Source of the DNA: Roseomonas sp. KE0001
GTDB taxonomy: Bacteria > Pseudomonadota > Alphaproteobacteria > Acetobacterales > Acetobacteraceae
Length of the DNA: 64,000 bases
Direction: 5' to 3'
NCBI RefSeq assembly: GCF_016107285.1
Contig: NZ_RCVQ01000003.1
Location: 372,001 to 436,000, forward strand
The position numbers were made by a program, and so were the translations under genes. Positions 8,889-18,935 of the stretch are shown in pieces (the first letter of the stretch is position 1; each line of letters starts with the position of its first letter). The notes beneath the pieces were generated by a model. The model was not told the origin of the DNA, searched no databases, and was given only the letters and a program-made list of their open reading frames with translations.

Positions 8889-11389
8889 GCCAGACCCTGC
8901 GGCTCGGCTTCCGCTTCGCCCGGCGGGAACTGCGCGGCGGCATCAGGGGCCTCAGGATCGTGCTGGCCTGCCTGGCGCTCGGCGTCGCCGCCATCGCCGC
9001 CGTCGGCACCCTGCGCGCCGCCACCGAGGCCGGGCTGGTCGAGGACGGCGCCCGCATCCTGGGCGGCGACCTGGAGGTGCGGGTCTCCTACCGCCCCATG
9101 CCGCAGGCGGCGCGGGACTGGATCGCCGCGCGCGGCGGGCGGCTCTCCGAGGTGGTGGAGATGCGCGCCATGGCGGTCGCCGCCTCCGGCGAGCGCGCCC
9201 TGGTCGAGCTGAAGGCGGTGGACCAGGCCTATCCGCTCTATGGCGCGCTGACGCTCGACCCTCCGCAGGCGCGACTCGCCCCCGGCACGGTGGCGCTCGA
9301 CCCGCTGGTGGCCGAGCGGCTCGGCCTGCGCCCGGGCGATTTGGTGCGGCTGGGCGAGGCCCGCTTCCGCCTCGCCGGCACCGTCGCCTCCGAGCCCGAC
9401 AAGGTGGCGAGCCCCGCCATCCTCGGCCCCCGCGCCATGATCGCGCTGGCCGACGTGCCGGGCACGGCGCTGATCCAGCCGGGCAGCCTGGTGGAGTACC
9501 ACTACCGCATCGCCCTGCCGCAGGGGACCGATCCGGCCGGTTTCGCCGCCGCGCTGCGCGCCGCGCAGGATGACGGCGGCTGGCGCATCCGCGACGCGCG
9601 CGATGGCTCCCCGGGCGTCAGCCGCTTCCTCGACCGCGCCGCCTCCTTCCTGACGCTGGCCGGGCTGACCGCGCTGCTGGTGGGCGGCATCGGCGTCGCC
9701 ACCGGCGTGCGTGCCTGGCTCGACCAGCGGGCGCGGACCATCGCCACGCTGCGCTGCCTCGGCGCCCCGGCGCGGGTGATCTTCGTCACCTACCTGATCC
9801 AGGTCATGGCGCTGGCCGCGCTCGGCATCGCCATCGGCCTGCTGGCCGGGCAGGGGCTGACGCTGCTCGCCGCCCGCGCGCTGGAGAGCGTCCTGCCGGT
9901 GCCGCCGCGCCTCGGCTTCCACGCCCGCCCGCTGGCCGAGGCGGCGCTCTACGGCGTGCTGACCGCCCTGGCCTTCGCCCTCTGGCCGCTCGGCCGGGCG
10001 CGGGAGATCCCCGGCGCGGCGCTGTTCCGCGACGCGGTGCAGCCCCAGGCGGCGCGGCCGCGCTGGTCGCTGCTGGCGGTGAACGCCGCCGCCGTGCTGG
10101 CGCTCGTGGCGCTCGTCGTCGGCACCGCCGAGCAGCCGCGCTTCGCGCTCGGCTTCTGCGGCGCGGCGCTGGGCACGCTGCTGCTGTTCCGCCTCGGCGC
10201 CGCCGGGCTGATGGGGCTGGCGCGGCGGCTGCGCGGCGCGCGGCGGCCGGCGCTGCGGCTGGGCCTGGCCAATCTGCACCGGCCCGGCGCGCCGACGCCG
10301 CTCCTGCTGGTGGCGCTCGGCATCGGGCTGACCACCCTCTCGGCCATCGCCATGATCGAGGGCAATCTGCGCCGGCAGATCGGCGGTCAACTGCCGCAGG
10401 CGGCGCCGAACTTCTACTTCATCGACATCCAGTCCGATCAGGCGCAGCGCTTCGACGAACTGGCCCGGGCGCAGCCCGGCGTCGCGGAGGTGCGGCGCGT
10501 GCCCTCGCTGCGCGCCCGCATCAGCGCCATCAAGGGCGTGCCGGTGGAGCGCATCCAGGCCAGCGAGGACACCGCCTGGGCGCTGCGCGGCGATCGCGGC
10601 CTGACCTACGCGGCGACGCCGCCGGAGGGCACGCGCCTCGTCGCCGGGGAATGGTGGCCGGCCGATTACCAGGGGCCGCCGCTGCTCTCCCTCGATGCCC
10701 GGCTGGCCGAGGGCTGGGGGGTCGGCCTCGGCGACACGGTGACGGTGAACGTGCTCGGCCGCGACGTCTCCCTCCGGGTCGCCAGCCTGCGGCAGATCGA
10801 ATGGCAGGGGCTGGGGCTGAACTTCGTGCTGATCGCCTCGCCCGGCCTGCTCTCCAGCGCGCCGCACACGCATATCGCCACCGTGCGCGGCGATCCGGCG
10901 CAGGATGCCCGGCTGCTGCGGGTGGTGACCGACGCCTTCCCCAATGTCTCCGGCATCCGCGTGCGGGACGCGCTGGAGGCCGTGGCGGGGCTGCTGGAGC
11001 GGCTCGGCGCGGCGATCTCCGCCGTCGCCGCGGTGACGCTGGCGGCCGGCGGGCTGGTGCTGGCCGGCGCCATGGCCGCCGGGCAGCGGCGGCGCATCCG
11101 CGATGCCGTGGTGCTGAAGGTGGTGGGCGCGACGCGGGCGCAGATCCGCCGCGCTTGGATGGTGGAGTTCGGCCTGCTCGGCCTGACCGCCGGCCTGCTG
11201 GCGGCGCTCTGCGGCACGGCGGCGAGCTGGGCCGTGGCGCGCTTCGTCATGCGGACGGACTGGATCTTCCTGCCCGGCACCCTGGCCGCGACCATCCTCG
11301 GCTGCACGGCCCTGACCCTGCTGCTGGGCTATGCGGGAACGGCGCTGGCGCTCCGCACCCGCCCCGCGCCGCTGCTGCGCAACGAATAG
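8885..11389 (+). CDS. FtsX-like permease, YbbP type
   Basis: An 834-aa inner membrane protein with one N-terminal transmembrane helix, a large periplasmic region, two FtsX permease blocks (about residues 255-440 and 700-825) and about 10 hydrophobic segments overall. The C-terminal sequence DAVVLKVVGATRAQIRRAW is the conserved cytoplasmic loop that contacts the ATPase, also seen as RTIATLRCLGAPARVIF in the first half. Long MacB/YbbP-like permeases act as mechanotransmitters or export lipophilic substrates; the substrate here is unknown. Operonic with the ATPase. Confidence 0.93.
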
Positions 11390-11532
11390 GCGGCGGCCGG
11401 CGCGGCGGGGGGCGATGAAATTTTCCTGGCGGATGGAGGGCCGCCGCGATAACCGTTGATCGAGATTACGAATCTTCCATATATGATCGCGACACCCGCG
11501 GATTCTCCGCGCTGTGAGGAGTTTCGAACCCT

Positions 11533-12318
11533 ATGGCCTCTGGTCCCGACTATCGTTACACGACGGGCGCGACCGGCTGGGGCCGCGCGGCGACGACCGA
11601 CGCGGCCGCCATCGACGCCGGCCTGCGCGCCTATATGCTGCGCGTCTACAACTGGATGGCGTCCGGCCTGCTGCTGACGGCGATCGTCGCCTATGTCATC
11701 GCCAACACCGGCGCGGCCGACCTGTTCTACACCCGCGTGATGACGGCGCGCGGCGCGGCGACGCAGCCGACCATCCTCGGCCTCGCCGCCATGTTCGCGC
11801 CGCTGGCCTTCGTGCTGGTGCTCTCCTTCGGCGTCAACCGGATGAGCAAGAGCACGGTGCAGGGGCTGTTCTGGCTGTTCTGCGCCACCATGGGCGCGAG
11901 CATGTCGAACATCTTCGCCATCTACGTCGGCGCCTCGATCGCCAGCACCTTCTTCGTCACCGCCGGCATGTTCGCCGCGGTCAGCCTCTACGGCTACACG
12001 ACGAAGGCGGATCTGACGAAGCTCGGCTCCTTCATGATGATGGGCCTGATCGGCATCATCATCGCCGGCCTGGTGAACATGTTCATCGGCAGCCCGGCCA
12101 TCGCCTTCGTCATCAGCGTCGTGGGCGTCGTGGTCTTCGTCGGCCTCACCGCCTGGGACACCCAGCGTATCAAGGCGGACTACATCGAGTACGCCTATGC
12201 CGAGGGGTCCGAGATGGCGGCCAAGCGCAGCGTCTTCGACGCGCTGGGCCTCTACCTGAACTTCATCAACCTGTTCCAGCTGCTGCTGCAGTTCATGGGC
12301 GTCCGCCAGCAGGACTGA
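11533..12318 (+). CDS. Bax inhibitor-1/YccA family membrane protein
   Basis: A 261-aa protein with seven hydrophobic segments and the family-typical end: TAWDTQRIK (about 211-219) followed by an amphipathic stretch and a last helix ALGLYLNFINLFQLLLQ. Bacterial members are proposed pH-sensitive calcium leak channels (BsYetJ) or FtsH modulators (YccA). The start follows TGAGGAG at 11515-11521. The upstream 140 bases are less GC-rich (ACGAATCTTCCATATATGATC) and probably hold its promoter. A strong terminator follows. Confidence 0.93.
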   Translation: MASGPDYRYTTGATGWGRAATTDAAAIDAGLRAYMLRVYNWMASGLLLTAIVAYVIANTGAADLFYTRVMTARGAATQPTILGLAAMFAPLAFVLVLSFGVNRMSKSTVQGLFWLFCATMGASMSNIFAIYVGASIASTFFVTAGMFAAVSLYGYTTKADLTKLGSFMMMGLIGIIIAGLVNMFIGSPAIAFVISVVGVVVFVGLTAWDTQRIKADYIEYAYAEGSEMAAKRSVFDALGLYLNFINLFQLLLQFMGVRQQD

Positions 12319-12345
12319 CCGTCCCGCCCGGCGCGAACGGGAACG

Positions 12346-12377
12346 GCCCCGGAGGCTTCGGCCTCCGGGGCTTTTTT
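12346..12377 (+). terminator. Rho-independent terminator
   Basis: A perfect 11-bp stem (12346-12356 and 12361-12371) closes on a TTCG tetraloop and is followed by six T (12372-12377). It ends the Bax-inhibitor gene. On the other strand it lies just past the carD stop (12403), where an A-tract is lacking, so it is mainly one-directional. Confidence 0.93.
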
Positions 12378-12402
12378 CATGCGGGCTGTCTCATGCCCGC
12401 CC

Positions 12403-13083
12403 TCAGCCCTGCTTCAGATGCTCCAGCAGCTTGGTCATCGCCGCCGACTTGTCGGTGCCGTCCAGCGCCGCCACCTCGGCCGCCAGCCGGTCCATCGCCA
12501 GCTCGTAGATCTGCCGCTCGGAGAAGGACTGGTCGGGCTGGCCGACATTGCGGTGCAGGTCACGCACCACCTCGGCGATCTGCACCGGGTCGCCGCTGTT
12601 GATCTTCTGCTCGTATTCCTGGGCACGGCGGGACCACATGGTGCGCTTGATGCGGGCGCGGCCCTTCAGCGTGTCCAGCGCCTCGTCCATGGCGCCGCCG
12701 GCGGCGAGCTTGCGAAGGCCCGAGGAGGCCGCCTTGTTCAGCGGCACCCGCAGCGTCATCCGGTTCTCCTCGAAGGTGACGATGATCACCTTGAGTTCCT
12801 GCCCGGCCACCGCCATGGTCTCGATGCCCTGCACCTGGCCGACGCCATGGGTCGGATAGACGACGTGGTCGCCCTCCCGGAAGTCGCTGCCGGGATTGCC
12901 GAGGGGCTTGGGCGGCGGGGCGGGACGGACGGGGCCGGCGGCGACGCCCTCGCTGGGGGAGGGGGCCTGGCCCTCGGCCATGCCCCGCCGGGCGCCCGGC
13001 CGCGCGGGGGAAGCGGTTCTGGTCTCGGCCGCGGCCGGCTGGGATGAGGGGGTAGAGGTTTTCGCGCCGGCGGGTGACTTCAT
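12403..13083 (-). CDS. carD: CarD-family RNA polymerase-binding transcription regulator
   Basis: Binds the beta subunit of RNA polymerase and stabilises open complexes, notably at rRNA promoters. The 226-aa protein has a disordered Ala/Pro/Ser N terminus (1-66), then the RNA polymerase-interacting domain (FREGDHVVYPTHGVGQV) and the helical DNA-binding C-terminal domain ending TKLLEHLKQG. The start at 13083 is preferred over longer options because it follows AGGAG. The order carD, fdxA, S4 protein, helicase is conserved in alphaproteobacteria. Confidence 0.93.
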   Translation of the reverse strand: MKSPAGAKTSTPSSQPAAAETRTASPARPGARRGMAEGQAPSPSEGVAAGPVRPAPPPKPLGNPGSDFREGDHVVYPTHGVGQVQGIETMAVAGQELKVIIVTFEENRMTLRVPLNKAASSGLRKLAAGGAMDEALDTLKGRARIKRTMWSRRAQEYEQKINSGDPVQIAEVVRDLHRNVGQPDQSFSERQIYELAMDRLAAEVAALDGTDKSAAMTKLLEHLKQG

Positions 13084-13165
13084 CCGCTTCCTACTCCTGC
13101 GAACCGGTGGTACGGAGACGGGCATGGCCACGGGCGCCCTCCCCATGGCCTGCCTCAATCCTACG

Positions 13166-13180
13166 CAACCTGAAAGGTTG
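13166..13180. promoter_or_regulatory. palindrome in the carD leader
   Basis: CAACCT-GAA-AGGTTG is a perfect 6-bp inverted repeat about 83 bases upstream of the carD start. A T8 run on the minus strand (13228-13235) lies further upstream. It could be an operator or a leader hairpin; no regulator can be named. Confidence 0.3.
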
Positions 13181-13287
13181 GGGCGGCACGGCCGTACCGG
13201 CAACCGGACCCGCGGGAACCATAGCAAAAAAAACCGCTTCCGTCACGCCAGGCCCCCGCGCGCCGGTTGGGGCCGTGGCGCGCCGCG

Positions 13288-13620
13288 TCAGGGCTGGCCG
13301 GGGTTGGGGCTCAGCAGGGCCTTCTTGTCCGGCTTGCCGTTCCATTCCTCGGCATCGGCCGGCGCGTCGCCCTTGCGGGTGATGTTGGGCCATTGCTGGG
13401 CATAGTCGCGGTTGATCTCGGCCCAGTCGGCGGCGCGGTCGTCGCTGTCGGGCACGATGGCCTCGGCGGGGCATTCCGGCTCGCAGACACCGCAATCGAT
13501 GCATTCGTCCGGATGGATGACGAGGAAGTTCTCGCCCACGTAGAAGCAGTCCACCGGACAGACCTCGACGCAGTCCATGTACTTGCAGCGGATGCAGTTC
13601 TCGGTGACGACGTAGGTCAC
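13288..13620 (-). CDS. fdxA: seven-iron ferredoxin FdxA
   Basis: A 110-aa electron-transfer protein. Cysteines C9, C12, C17, C21 and C25 with C40, C43, C46 and C50 build one 3Fe-4S and one 4Fe-4S cluster: pattern C-x2-C-x4-C-x3-C-P and C-x2-C-x2-C-x3-C-P. The start is a GTG at 13620, directly before the conserved TYVVTENCI; an ATG further upstream adds a non-conserved arginine-rich stretch. Length and Trp/Asp-rich tail ([18 protein letters not shown]) are typical of alphaproteobacterial FdxA. Confidence 0.95.
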   Translation of the reverse strand: MTYVVTENCIRCKYMDCVEVCPVDCFYVGENFLVIHPDECIDCGVCEPECPAEAIVPDSDDRAADWAEINRDYAQQWPNITRKGDAPADAEEWNGKPDKKALLSPNPGQP

Positions 13621-13790
13621 GGTCGGAATCCCTCTGCGCCACGCACCGGGCGCACCTGATCTATGTCTGCGGCCCGTGTCTGCGGCCCGGTCGCCCGGGC
13701 CGGCCGCGTGCGGCGGAGAAATGGACTGCCGGCGGGCCGGAGGCAACCGTCTTTCTGGCCCCGCCCGCGGAGGGCAGGGCTGCGGCCTGG

Positions 13791-14099
13791 TCAGGTCCCG
13801 CCGCCGCCCGCCGCGTCGAGATCCTCGTAGAGGCCCCGGGCCTCGGGCGCCGGGCCGCGCCGCGCGGCCAGGGCCAGGATGCGCCAGACCCGCACGGTGC
13901 CGTGCTGCGGGCCGCCCAGCGCCAGGGTCAGGATGTCACCGGGCCGCAGCCGGGCGTGCGCCTTCTCCACCGGCTGGCGGTTGAGGCGGACCGCGCCGCG
14001 CTCCACCAGGCGGGAGCAGTCCGCGCGGGTCTTGGCCACCCGCGCGCACCAGAGCCATTTGTCGAGCCGCTGCCAGTCCCGGTCCTCGGTCTCCGCCAC
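13791..14099 (-). CDS. S4-domain RNA-binding protein, Hsp15-like
   Basis: A 102-aa protein with one S4 domain at the start: [50 protein letters not shown]. Related Hsp15 (HslR) binds stalled 50S subunits carrying peptidyl-tRNA. It starts 13 bases downstream of the SUV3-like helicase stop (14113) on the same strand, so the two are cotranscribed. Confidence 0.92.
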   Translation of the reverse strand: MAETEDRDWQRLDKWLWCARVAKTRADCSRLVERGAVRLNRQPVEKAHARLRPGDILTLALGGPQHGTVRVWRILALAARRGPAPEARGLYEDLDAAGGGGT

Positions 14100-14112
14100 G
14101 GCGCCGCCGCCG

Positions 14113-17031
14113 TCAGTCCTTGCCGAGCTTCAGCCGGGCCAGCACGGCGAAGGGGCTGTCGGGGTCGGGGCCCTTCTCCCGGGCGGGGGCGAAGCTGTAG
14201 GAGCGGCCTTCCTGGCGGTCGTCGCGCGGGCGGCGATCGCGCCGCTCGTCGCGCCGTTCATCCCTGGGGCCGCCCTTGCCCTGGAAACGAGGCGGGCCGT
14301 CGCGACGCGGCGGGCGCTGGTCGTGGCGCGGGCCGCGCTCGGCGCGGGCCTCGCCCCGCGGCGCGGCCTCGGCCGGAGCCCCCTCGGGGGATGCCGCCTC
14401 GGCGGCCGTTCCCTCGGCCGGCGCCCCGGCGGCGGGCCGGGCCTCGCGCGGCGGCCGCTCACCCCCCCGCTCGCTTCCTCGCTCGTTCCCTGGGCGGGAC
14501 CGCTCGCCACGCCGCTCCCCGCGGGGGCCATGGCGCGGCGGGCGGCCGCGGCCGTGATCCTCGCGCCGGGCGCTGACCATGGCGGGGCCGGGCGGGCCGA
14601 AGGCATCCTCGGCCAGGGTCTCGGCCGGGATCAGCCGGAAGCCCAGGGTCTGCAGCACCACCGGCAGCACATCCGCCTTGACGCCCAGGCGGCTGGCGAC
14701 ATCGGGCGGCAGCATGGCCGGCGCCCGGCGCGTCAGGTGGCCCAGCTCGCCGGCGACCCGCTCGGCGACATCGAGGCGCAGCATCACCGGCCCGGCCATC
14801 ACCCAGCCCATGGTGGCGGCGAAGCCTTCCGGCCAGTCCTCCGGCGGCGGGACGGAGACCAGCCCGCCGCCCGGCAGGGCGGGTGTCGGGCAATCCGCCT
14901 TCAGTGCCCAGAGCTGCGCGCGCAGCGCCATCGGGCGCGGCTTCAGCATCTCGGGCAGATAGAGGGCGAAGCGGCCGGCGCGGATGCCGATGGCCTTCAG
15001 CTTCTGCCGCAGCTCGGGGTTGATCTCGGCCTCGGTGCCGCCGGGCATCAGGCCGAGATACTCCCGCAGCCGGAAGGCCGGGCCGCGCAGCGTGTTGTCC
15101 TCCGCCGCCTTGGCCTCGACCGTGTCGAGCGCCGCGAAGTCGCGCTTCAGCATGGTTTCCAGCCATGTGGCGAGGCGGGAACGCACCCGCTCGCGCTGCG
15201 CGCCATCCAGGAACTCGGAGGCCAGCGGCTCGATCAGCGGCTTGTCCGGCGCGGGGCCGGGCCTCAGGCGCGCGATCTCGGCACCGTTCCAGGTGATGCT
15301 GTGGGTCGGGGTCAGGGCGAAGGCGTCGTCGGACGCCGTTTCCATCTCAGTCACGCGCTTCGGCATCTCACTCTGCAGGGCACGGCGGGCAGCACGCAGG
15401 ACGAGCTTGCGCTCCTCCCCATTACCCGCAGACGCATCGGGTTCAAACACGAAACCCGTCACATGGCCAACCGGATGGCCTTCTACCACCACCTCCCCCT
15501 TGCGGGTCACGGCGGAGAGCAGCTCTTCCGCCGAGTCGTCGAGGCGTCGGATCAGGTGCGCGGCCCGTCGGTCGACGAAGCGGGCGGTCAGGCGCTCGTG
15601 CAGCGCGTCGCTGACCGCGTCCTCGGCGGCGCGGGCCTCGTTCTGGTAGCGGGCCGCGTCGCGGAGCCAGTCGGCACGGGCGGCGATATAGCTCCAGACG
15701 CGGATGGCGGAGAGGCGGGCCATCAGCGTGTCGAGGTCGCCCTCGATGCTGGCGCATTGCGCGATCTGCGTGCCCACCCAGTCGGCGGGCAGGTGCCCCT
15801 CGCGCGCCAGATGCGTGAAGACGCGGGCGCAGAAGCGGGTGTGGCTGTCATCCGCCAGCTTGCGGAAATCCGGGATCTGGCAGGTCTCCCAGAGCAGGCG
15901 GAGGCGGGCGCGGCCGGTCGCCAGGGCGCGCACCTCGGCCTCGCGCGAGAGGGCGGCCAGGGTGATGTGGTCGGTCGCGTCATGGCCCTTGGCCAGGCCC
16001 GGCACCGGCGGCGGCGCGGCCAGGCTGTCGAGCAGCGCGTCGATGCCGCTGAAGTCGAGCTCGGCATTGCGCCAGGCCAGCGTCATCAGCGCCTCGAACT
16101 GGTGCTCCTCGATCTTGCCGACGATCTCGTCCGGCAGGGGCGGGCAGTCGGCGGTGGTGCCGAAGGTGCCGTCGCGCATGCCGCGCCCGGCGCGCCCGGC
16201 GATCTGCGCCGCCTCCTGCGCCGAGAGCGGGCGGGGGCGGTGGCCGTCGAACTTCTGCAGGGAGGCGAAGGCGACATGGTCGACATCCATGTTCAGCCCC
16301 ATGCCGATCGCATCCGTCGCCACCAGGAAGTCCACCTCGCGGTTCTGGTACAGCGCCACCTGGGCATTGCGGGTGCGCGGGCTGAGCCGGCCCATCACCA
16401 CGGCGCAGCCGCCGCGCCGGCGGCGGATCGCCTCTGCGATGGCATAGACCTCGCCGGCCGAGAAGGCGACGACGGCCGAGCGCGGCGGCAGCTTGGTCAG
16501 CTTGGCCGGGCCGGCATAGGTGAGCTGCGAGAGGCGGGGGCGCGTCTCCACCTCGGCCTGCGGCACCAGCCGCTGCAGCAGCGGCCGGATGGTCTCGGCG
16601 CCGAGGAACATGGTCTCGACGAGACCGCGCGCGTGCAGCAGCCGATCGGTGAAGACATGGCCGCGATCCGGGTCGGCGCAGAGCTGGATCTCGTCCACGG
16701 CGACGAATTCCACCCGCCGGTCGAGCGGCATGGCCTCCACCGTACAGGCGAACCAGCGCGCCTCGGGCGGGACGATCTTCTCCTCGCCGGTGATCAGGGC
16801 AACATGGCGGGCGCCCTTGGCGGCCACCATGCGGTCGTAGTTCTCCCGCGCCAGCAGGCGCAACGGAAAGCCGATGATGCCCGAGGCATGCGCCAGCATG
16901 CGCGTGATGGCCAGATGCGTCTTGCCGGTGTTGGTGGGGCCGAGCACCGCCTTCACCCGCGCGGGGAACATGGCTCCGCCAGCGCTGGAGGAGAGGGGGC
17001 GCTGGAACGGACGCTGGGCGAGATCGGGCAT
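14113..17031 (-). CDS. SUV3-like superfamily 2 RNA helicase with a charged disordered tail
   Basis: A 972-aa protein. The helicase core is N-terminal: Walker A GPTNTGKTH (about 31-39), DEIQ in place of DEAD (FVAVDEIQLC), and a C-terminal RecA domain with DAIGMGLNMD and GRAGRGMRDG. This is the mitochondrial SUV3 degradosome-helicase family, common in alphaproteobacteria. Residues from about 790 are rich in Arg, Gly, Pro, Glu and Ala (GERRGERSRPGNERGSERGG region) and almost certainly disordered, like the RG tails of RNA helicases. Unusually long because of that tail. It probably unwinds RNA in turnover or ribosome maturation. Confidence 0.92.
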   Translation of the reverse strand: MPDLAQRPFQRPLSSSAGGAMFPARVKAVLGPTNTGKTHLAITRMLAHASGIIGFPLRLLARENYDRMVAAKGARHVALITGEEKIVPPEARWFACTVEAMPLDRRVEFVAVDEIQLCADPDRGHVFTDRLLHARGLVETMFLGAETIRPLLQRLVPQAEVETRPRLSQLTYAGPAKLTKLPPRSAVVAFSAGEVYAIAEAIRRRRGGCAVVMGRLSPRTRNAQVALYQNREVDFLVATDAIGMGLNMDVDHVAFASLQKFDGHRPRPLSAQEAAQIAGRAGRGMRDGTFGTTADCPPLPDEIVGKIEEHQFEALMTLAWRNAELDFSGIDALLDSLAAPPPVPGLAKGHDATDHITLAALSREAEVRALATGRARLRLLWETCQIPDFRKLADDSHTRFCARVFTHLAREGHLPADWVGTQIAQCASIEGDLDTLMARLSAIRVWSYIAARADWLRDAARYQNEARAAEDAVSDALHERLTARFVDRRAAHLIRRLDDSAEELLSAVTRKGEVVVEGHPVGHVTGFVFEPDASAGNGEERKLVLRAARRALQSEMPKRVTEMETASDDAFALTPTHSITWNGAEIARLRPGPAPDKPLIEPLASEFLDGAQRERVRSRLATWLETMLKRDFAALDTVEAKAAEDNTLRGPAFRLREYLGLMPGGTEAEINPELRQKLKAIGIRAGRFALYLPEMLKPRPMALRAQLWALKADCPTPALPGGGLVSVPPPEDWPEGFAATMGWVMAGPVMLRLDVAERVAGELGHLTRRAPAMLPPDVASRLGVKADVLPVVLQTLGFRLIPAETLAEDAFGPPGPAMVSARREDHGRGRPPRHGPRGERRGERSRPGNERGSERGGERPPREARPAAGAPAEGTAAEAASPEGAPAEAAPRGEARAERGPRHDQRPPRRDGPPRFQGKGGPRDERRDERRDRRPRDDRQEGRSYSFAPAREKGPDPDSPFAVLARLKLGKD

Positions 17032-17152
17032 CGCCCCGCCTGTGTGGCGCCAAAGGGGGGGATTGGCAACCGCCCGTTACAACTTGGCCTCCGGCCTTAA
17101 CCGGGCGGCAGGGCCTGGCGGGCATCCTGCGGCCTGATCCCGGAACAAGACC

Positions 17153-17713
17153 ATGCGGCGCACCACCTTCCTGATGACCACGGGCCTTTCCGCCCTGCTG
17201 GCGCTGGCCGGCCTGGGCGGCCTGGCCGTGACCATGGGCGCGCGCTGGCTGGTGCAGGAGGTGGCGGCGGAAAGCCAGGCCGCCGCCTGGCGCCAGGACC
17301 TGGCGTTGCAGGCCGCGATCCTGGCCGGGCGCGCCGCCCGGCTGGAGGCCGGCGACGCCGCCGCGGGCGGGGTGGAGCTGGAGCGGCTGCGCGCCGGACT
17401 TGTCACCCTGCTCGGGGACATGGCGGCGGGGGAGAGGCCGGAACTGGCCAGCCTCGCGGCGCGGTTGCCGGCCTCCCCCGGCCCCGCCATCCCGCCGCTG
17501 CGGCGGGCGCTGGAACGGTGGGGCGGCGAATGGACGGAGGCGGGGCGGCAGGCGCAGATGCGGGCCGGGCAGGCGCGGCGCCGCCTGGGCGCCCTGCTGG
17601 AAGGCCTGTTCTCCGCCGGGATGGTGTTCACCGCCATGGTGATGCTGCGCGCCGTCCTCGGCGTCATCTGCGAGCGGCGCGCCGGGGCGGGGGAGGCGCC
17701 GCCGGCGCCCTGA
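17153..17713 (+). CDS. hypothetical two-helix membrane protein
   Basis: A 186-aa protein with a hydrophobic helix near the N terminus (about 8-32), an Ala/Arg-rich periplasmic or cytoplasmic helical region, and a second hydrophobic helix (about 144-166, LLEGLFSAGMVFTAMVMLRAVLGVI). No known domain is recognised. The codon pattern is like its neighbours. It precedes the MFS gene by 52 bases and may share its transcript. Confidence 0.6.
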   Translation: MRRTTFLMTTGLSALLALAGLGGLAVTMGARWLVQEVAAESQAAAWRQDLALQAAILAGRAARLEAGDAAAGGVELERLRAGLVTLLGDMAAGERPELASLAARLPASPGPAIPPLRRALERWGGEWTEAGRQAQMRAGQARRRLGALLEGLFSAGMVFTAMVMLRAVLGVICERRAGAGEAPPAP

Positions 17714-17765
17714 GGCCGGCGGGGCTTCGCAGGCCGCCCTGGCGGGCGCAGCCTGTCCGGCGACC

Positions 17766-18935
17766 ATGCCGCCCCGATTCGCGATCATCCGCTACGTCCT
17801 GCTGCTCGGCAGTGTCTTCGCCGGCATCGGCGTGGTGCAGCCCTTCCTGCCGGCCTTCCTGGCGGCACGCGGCCTCTCGCCCGGGGAGGTCTCGCTGGTG
17901 CTGGCGGCGGGCTCGGGCATCCGCCTGCTGGCCGGCCCGCTGGCCGGCCGGGGCGCCGACGCGCTGGGTGACCCCCGGCTGCTGCTGGCGCTGGCCGCCC
18001 TGGCGGGGGCGCTGGCCTCGGGCGGCTACCTGCTGGCCGGCACGGTGCTCGGCTTCCTGCTGACCCAGCTTGCCTTCCATGCCGCCTCGGCGCCGCTCAC
18101 CCCGCTGACCGACACGCTCTGCCTCGCCGCCGCGCGCCGGGACTGGCTGGATTACGGGCGGGTGCGCGCGGCGGGCTCCCTGGCCTTCATGGCGGCGGCG
18201 ATGGTGGCCGGCTGGCTGGCCGGCCGGCTGGGGCTCGGCGTGGTGCCGCTGCTGATGGGCGGCGCCATGCTCGCCACCCTGGCCGCCGCCCTCCTGCTGC
18301 CCCGCGCCGCGACGGAGGGCCGGAGCCTGGCGCGGCGGCGGGAGGGCGGCTTCCGCGCCACGCTCCGCCTGCCGGGCTTCATCCGGCTGCTGCTGCTCTC
18401 CGGCCTGATCCAGAGCAGCCACGCGGCCTACTACGCCTTCGGCAGCATCCACTGGTCGGCGGCCGGGCTCAGCGCCACCGGCATCGGCCTGCTCTGGGCG
18501 CTGGGGGTGGTGGGGGAGGTGCTGCTCTTCCTGCTCGGGCGGCGGCTGGTGGCGCGCCTCGGCGCGCGCGGCCTGGCGCTGCTCGCCGCCGGGGCCGGGG
18601 TGCTGCGCTGGAGCACCCTCGCCGGCACCGCCTGGCTGCCCGCCCTGGTGGCGACGCAGCTGCTGCACGCCCTCACCTTCGGCGCCCAGCACCTGGCGGC
18701 CATGCAGCTGATCCTGGCCCTGGTGCCGCCGGCCCAGGCCGGAACCGCCCAGACGCTGCATGCGGCGCTGGGCGTGGGGCTGATGAGCGGCAGCATGACG
18801 CTGCTCTGCGGCCCGCTCTATGCCGCCTGGGGGGCCGGCGTCTTCCTGGTCATGGCCGGCCTCTGCCTCCTGGCCCTGCCGCTGGCCTTGGGCCTGCCCC
18901 AGGGCGGGGCGGGCGCGTCGGCGGCTCCGTCCTAG
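17766..18935 (+). CDS. MFS transporter, LacY/HcaT-like
   Basis: A 389-aa protein with about 12 hydrophobic helices. Typical MFS loops are seen: GRGADALGDPRLLL between helices 2 and 3, and RAAGSLAFM, a motif of the MFS_1-like (HcaT, nucleoside/phenylpropionate) group. QLLHALTFGAQHLAAMQLI in the second half is also usual for that group. The substrate is not predictable. Its stop TAG overlaps the stop of the convergent phosphoesterase in a CTAG. Confidence 0.88.
   Translation: MPPRFAIIRYVLLLGSVFAGIGVVQPFLPAFLAARGLSPGEVSLVLAAGSGIRLLAGPLAGRGADALGDPRLLLALAALAGALASGGYLLAGTVLGFLLTQLAFHAASAPLTPLTDTLCLAAARRDWLDYGRVRAAGSLAFMAAAMVAGWLAGRLGLGVVPLLMGGAMLATLAAALLLPRAATEGRSLARRREGGFRATLRLPGFIRLLLLSGLIQSSHAAYYAFGSIHWSAAGLSATGIGLLWALGVVGEVLLFLLGRRLVARLGARGLALLAAGAGVLRWSTLAGTAWLPALVATQLLHALTFGAQHLAAMQLILALVPPAQAGTAQTLHAALGVGLMSGSMTLLCGPLYAAWGAGVFLVMAGLCLLALPLALGLPQGGAGASAAPS

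Noticed and set aside
13228-13235. T8 run on the minus strand as a terminator for fdxA
   Set aside because: No convincing stem directly precedes it; it could equally be promoter sequence for carD.
13879-17100. Long plus-strand frame (about 1070 codons) opposite the SUV3-like helicase
   Set aside because: Antisense to a helicase with all motifs; low-complexity Gln/His/Arg-rich translation with no domains.
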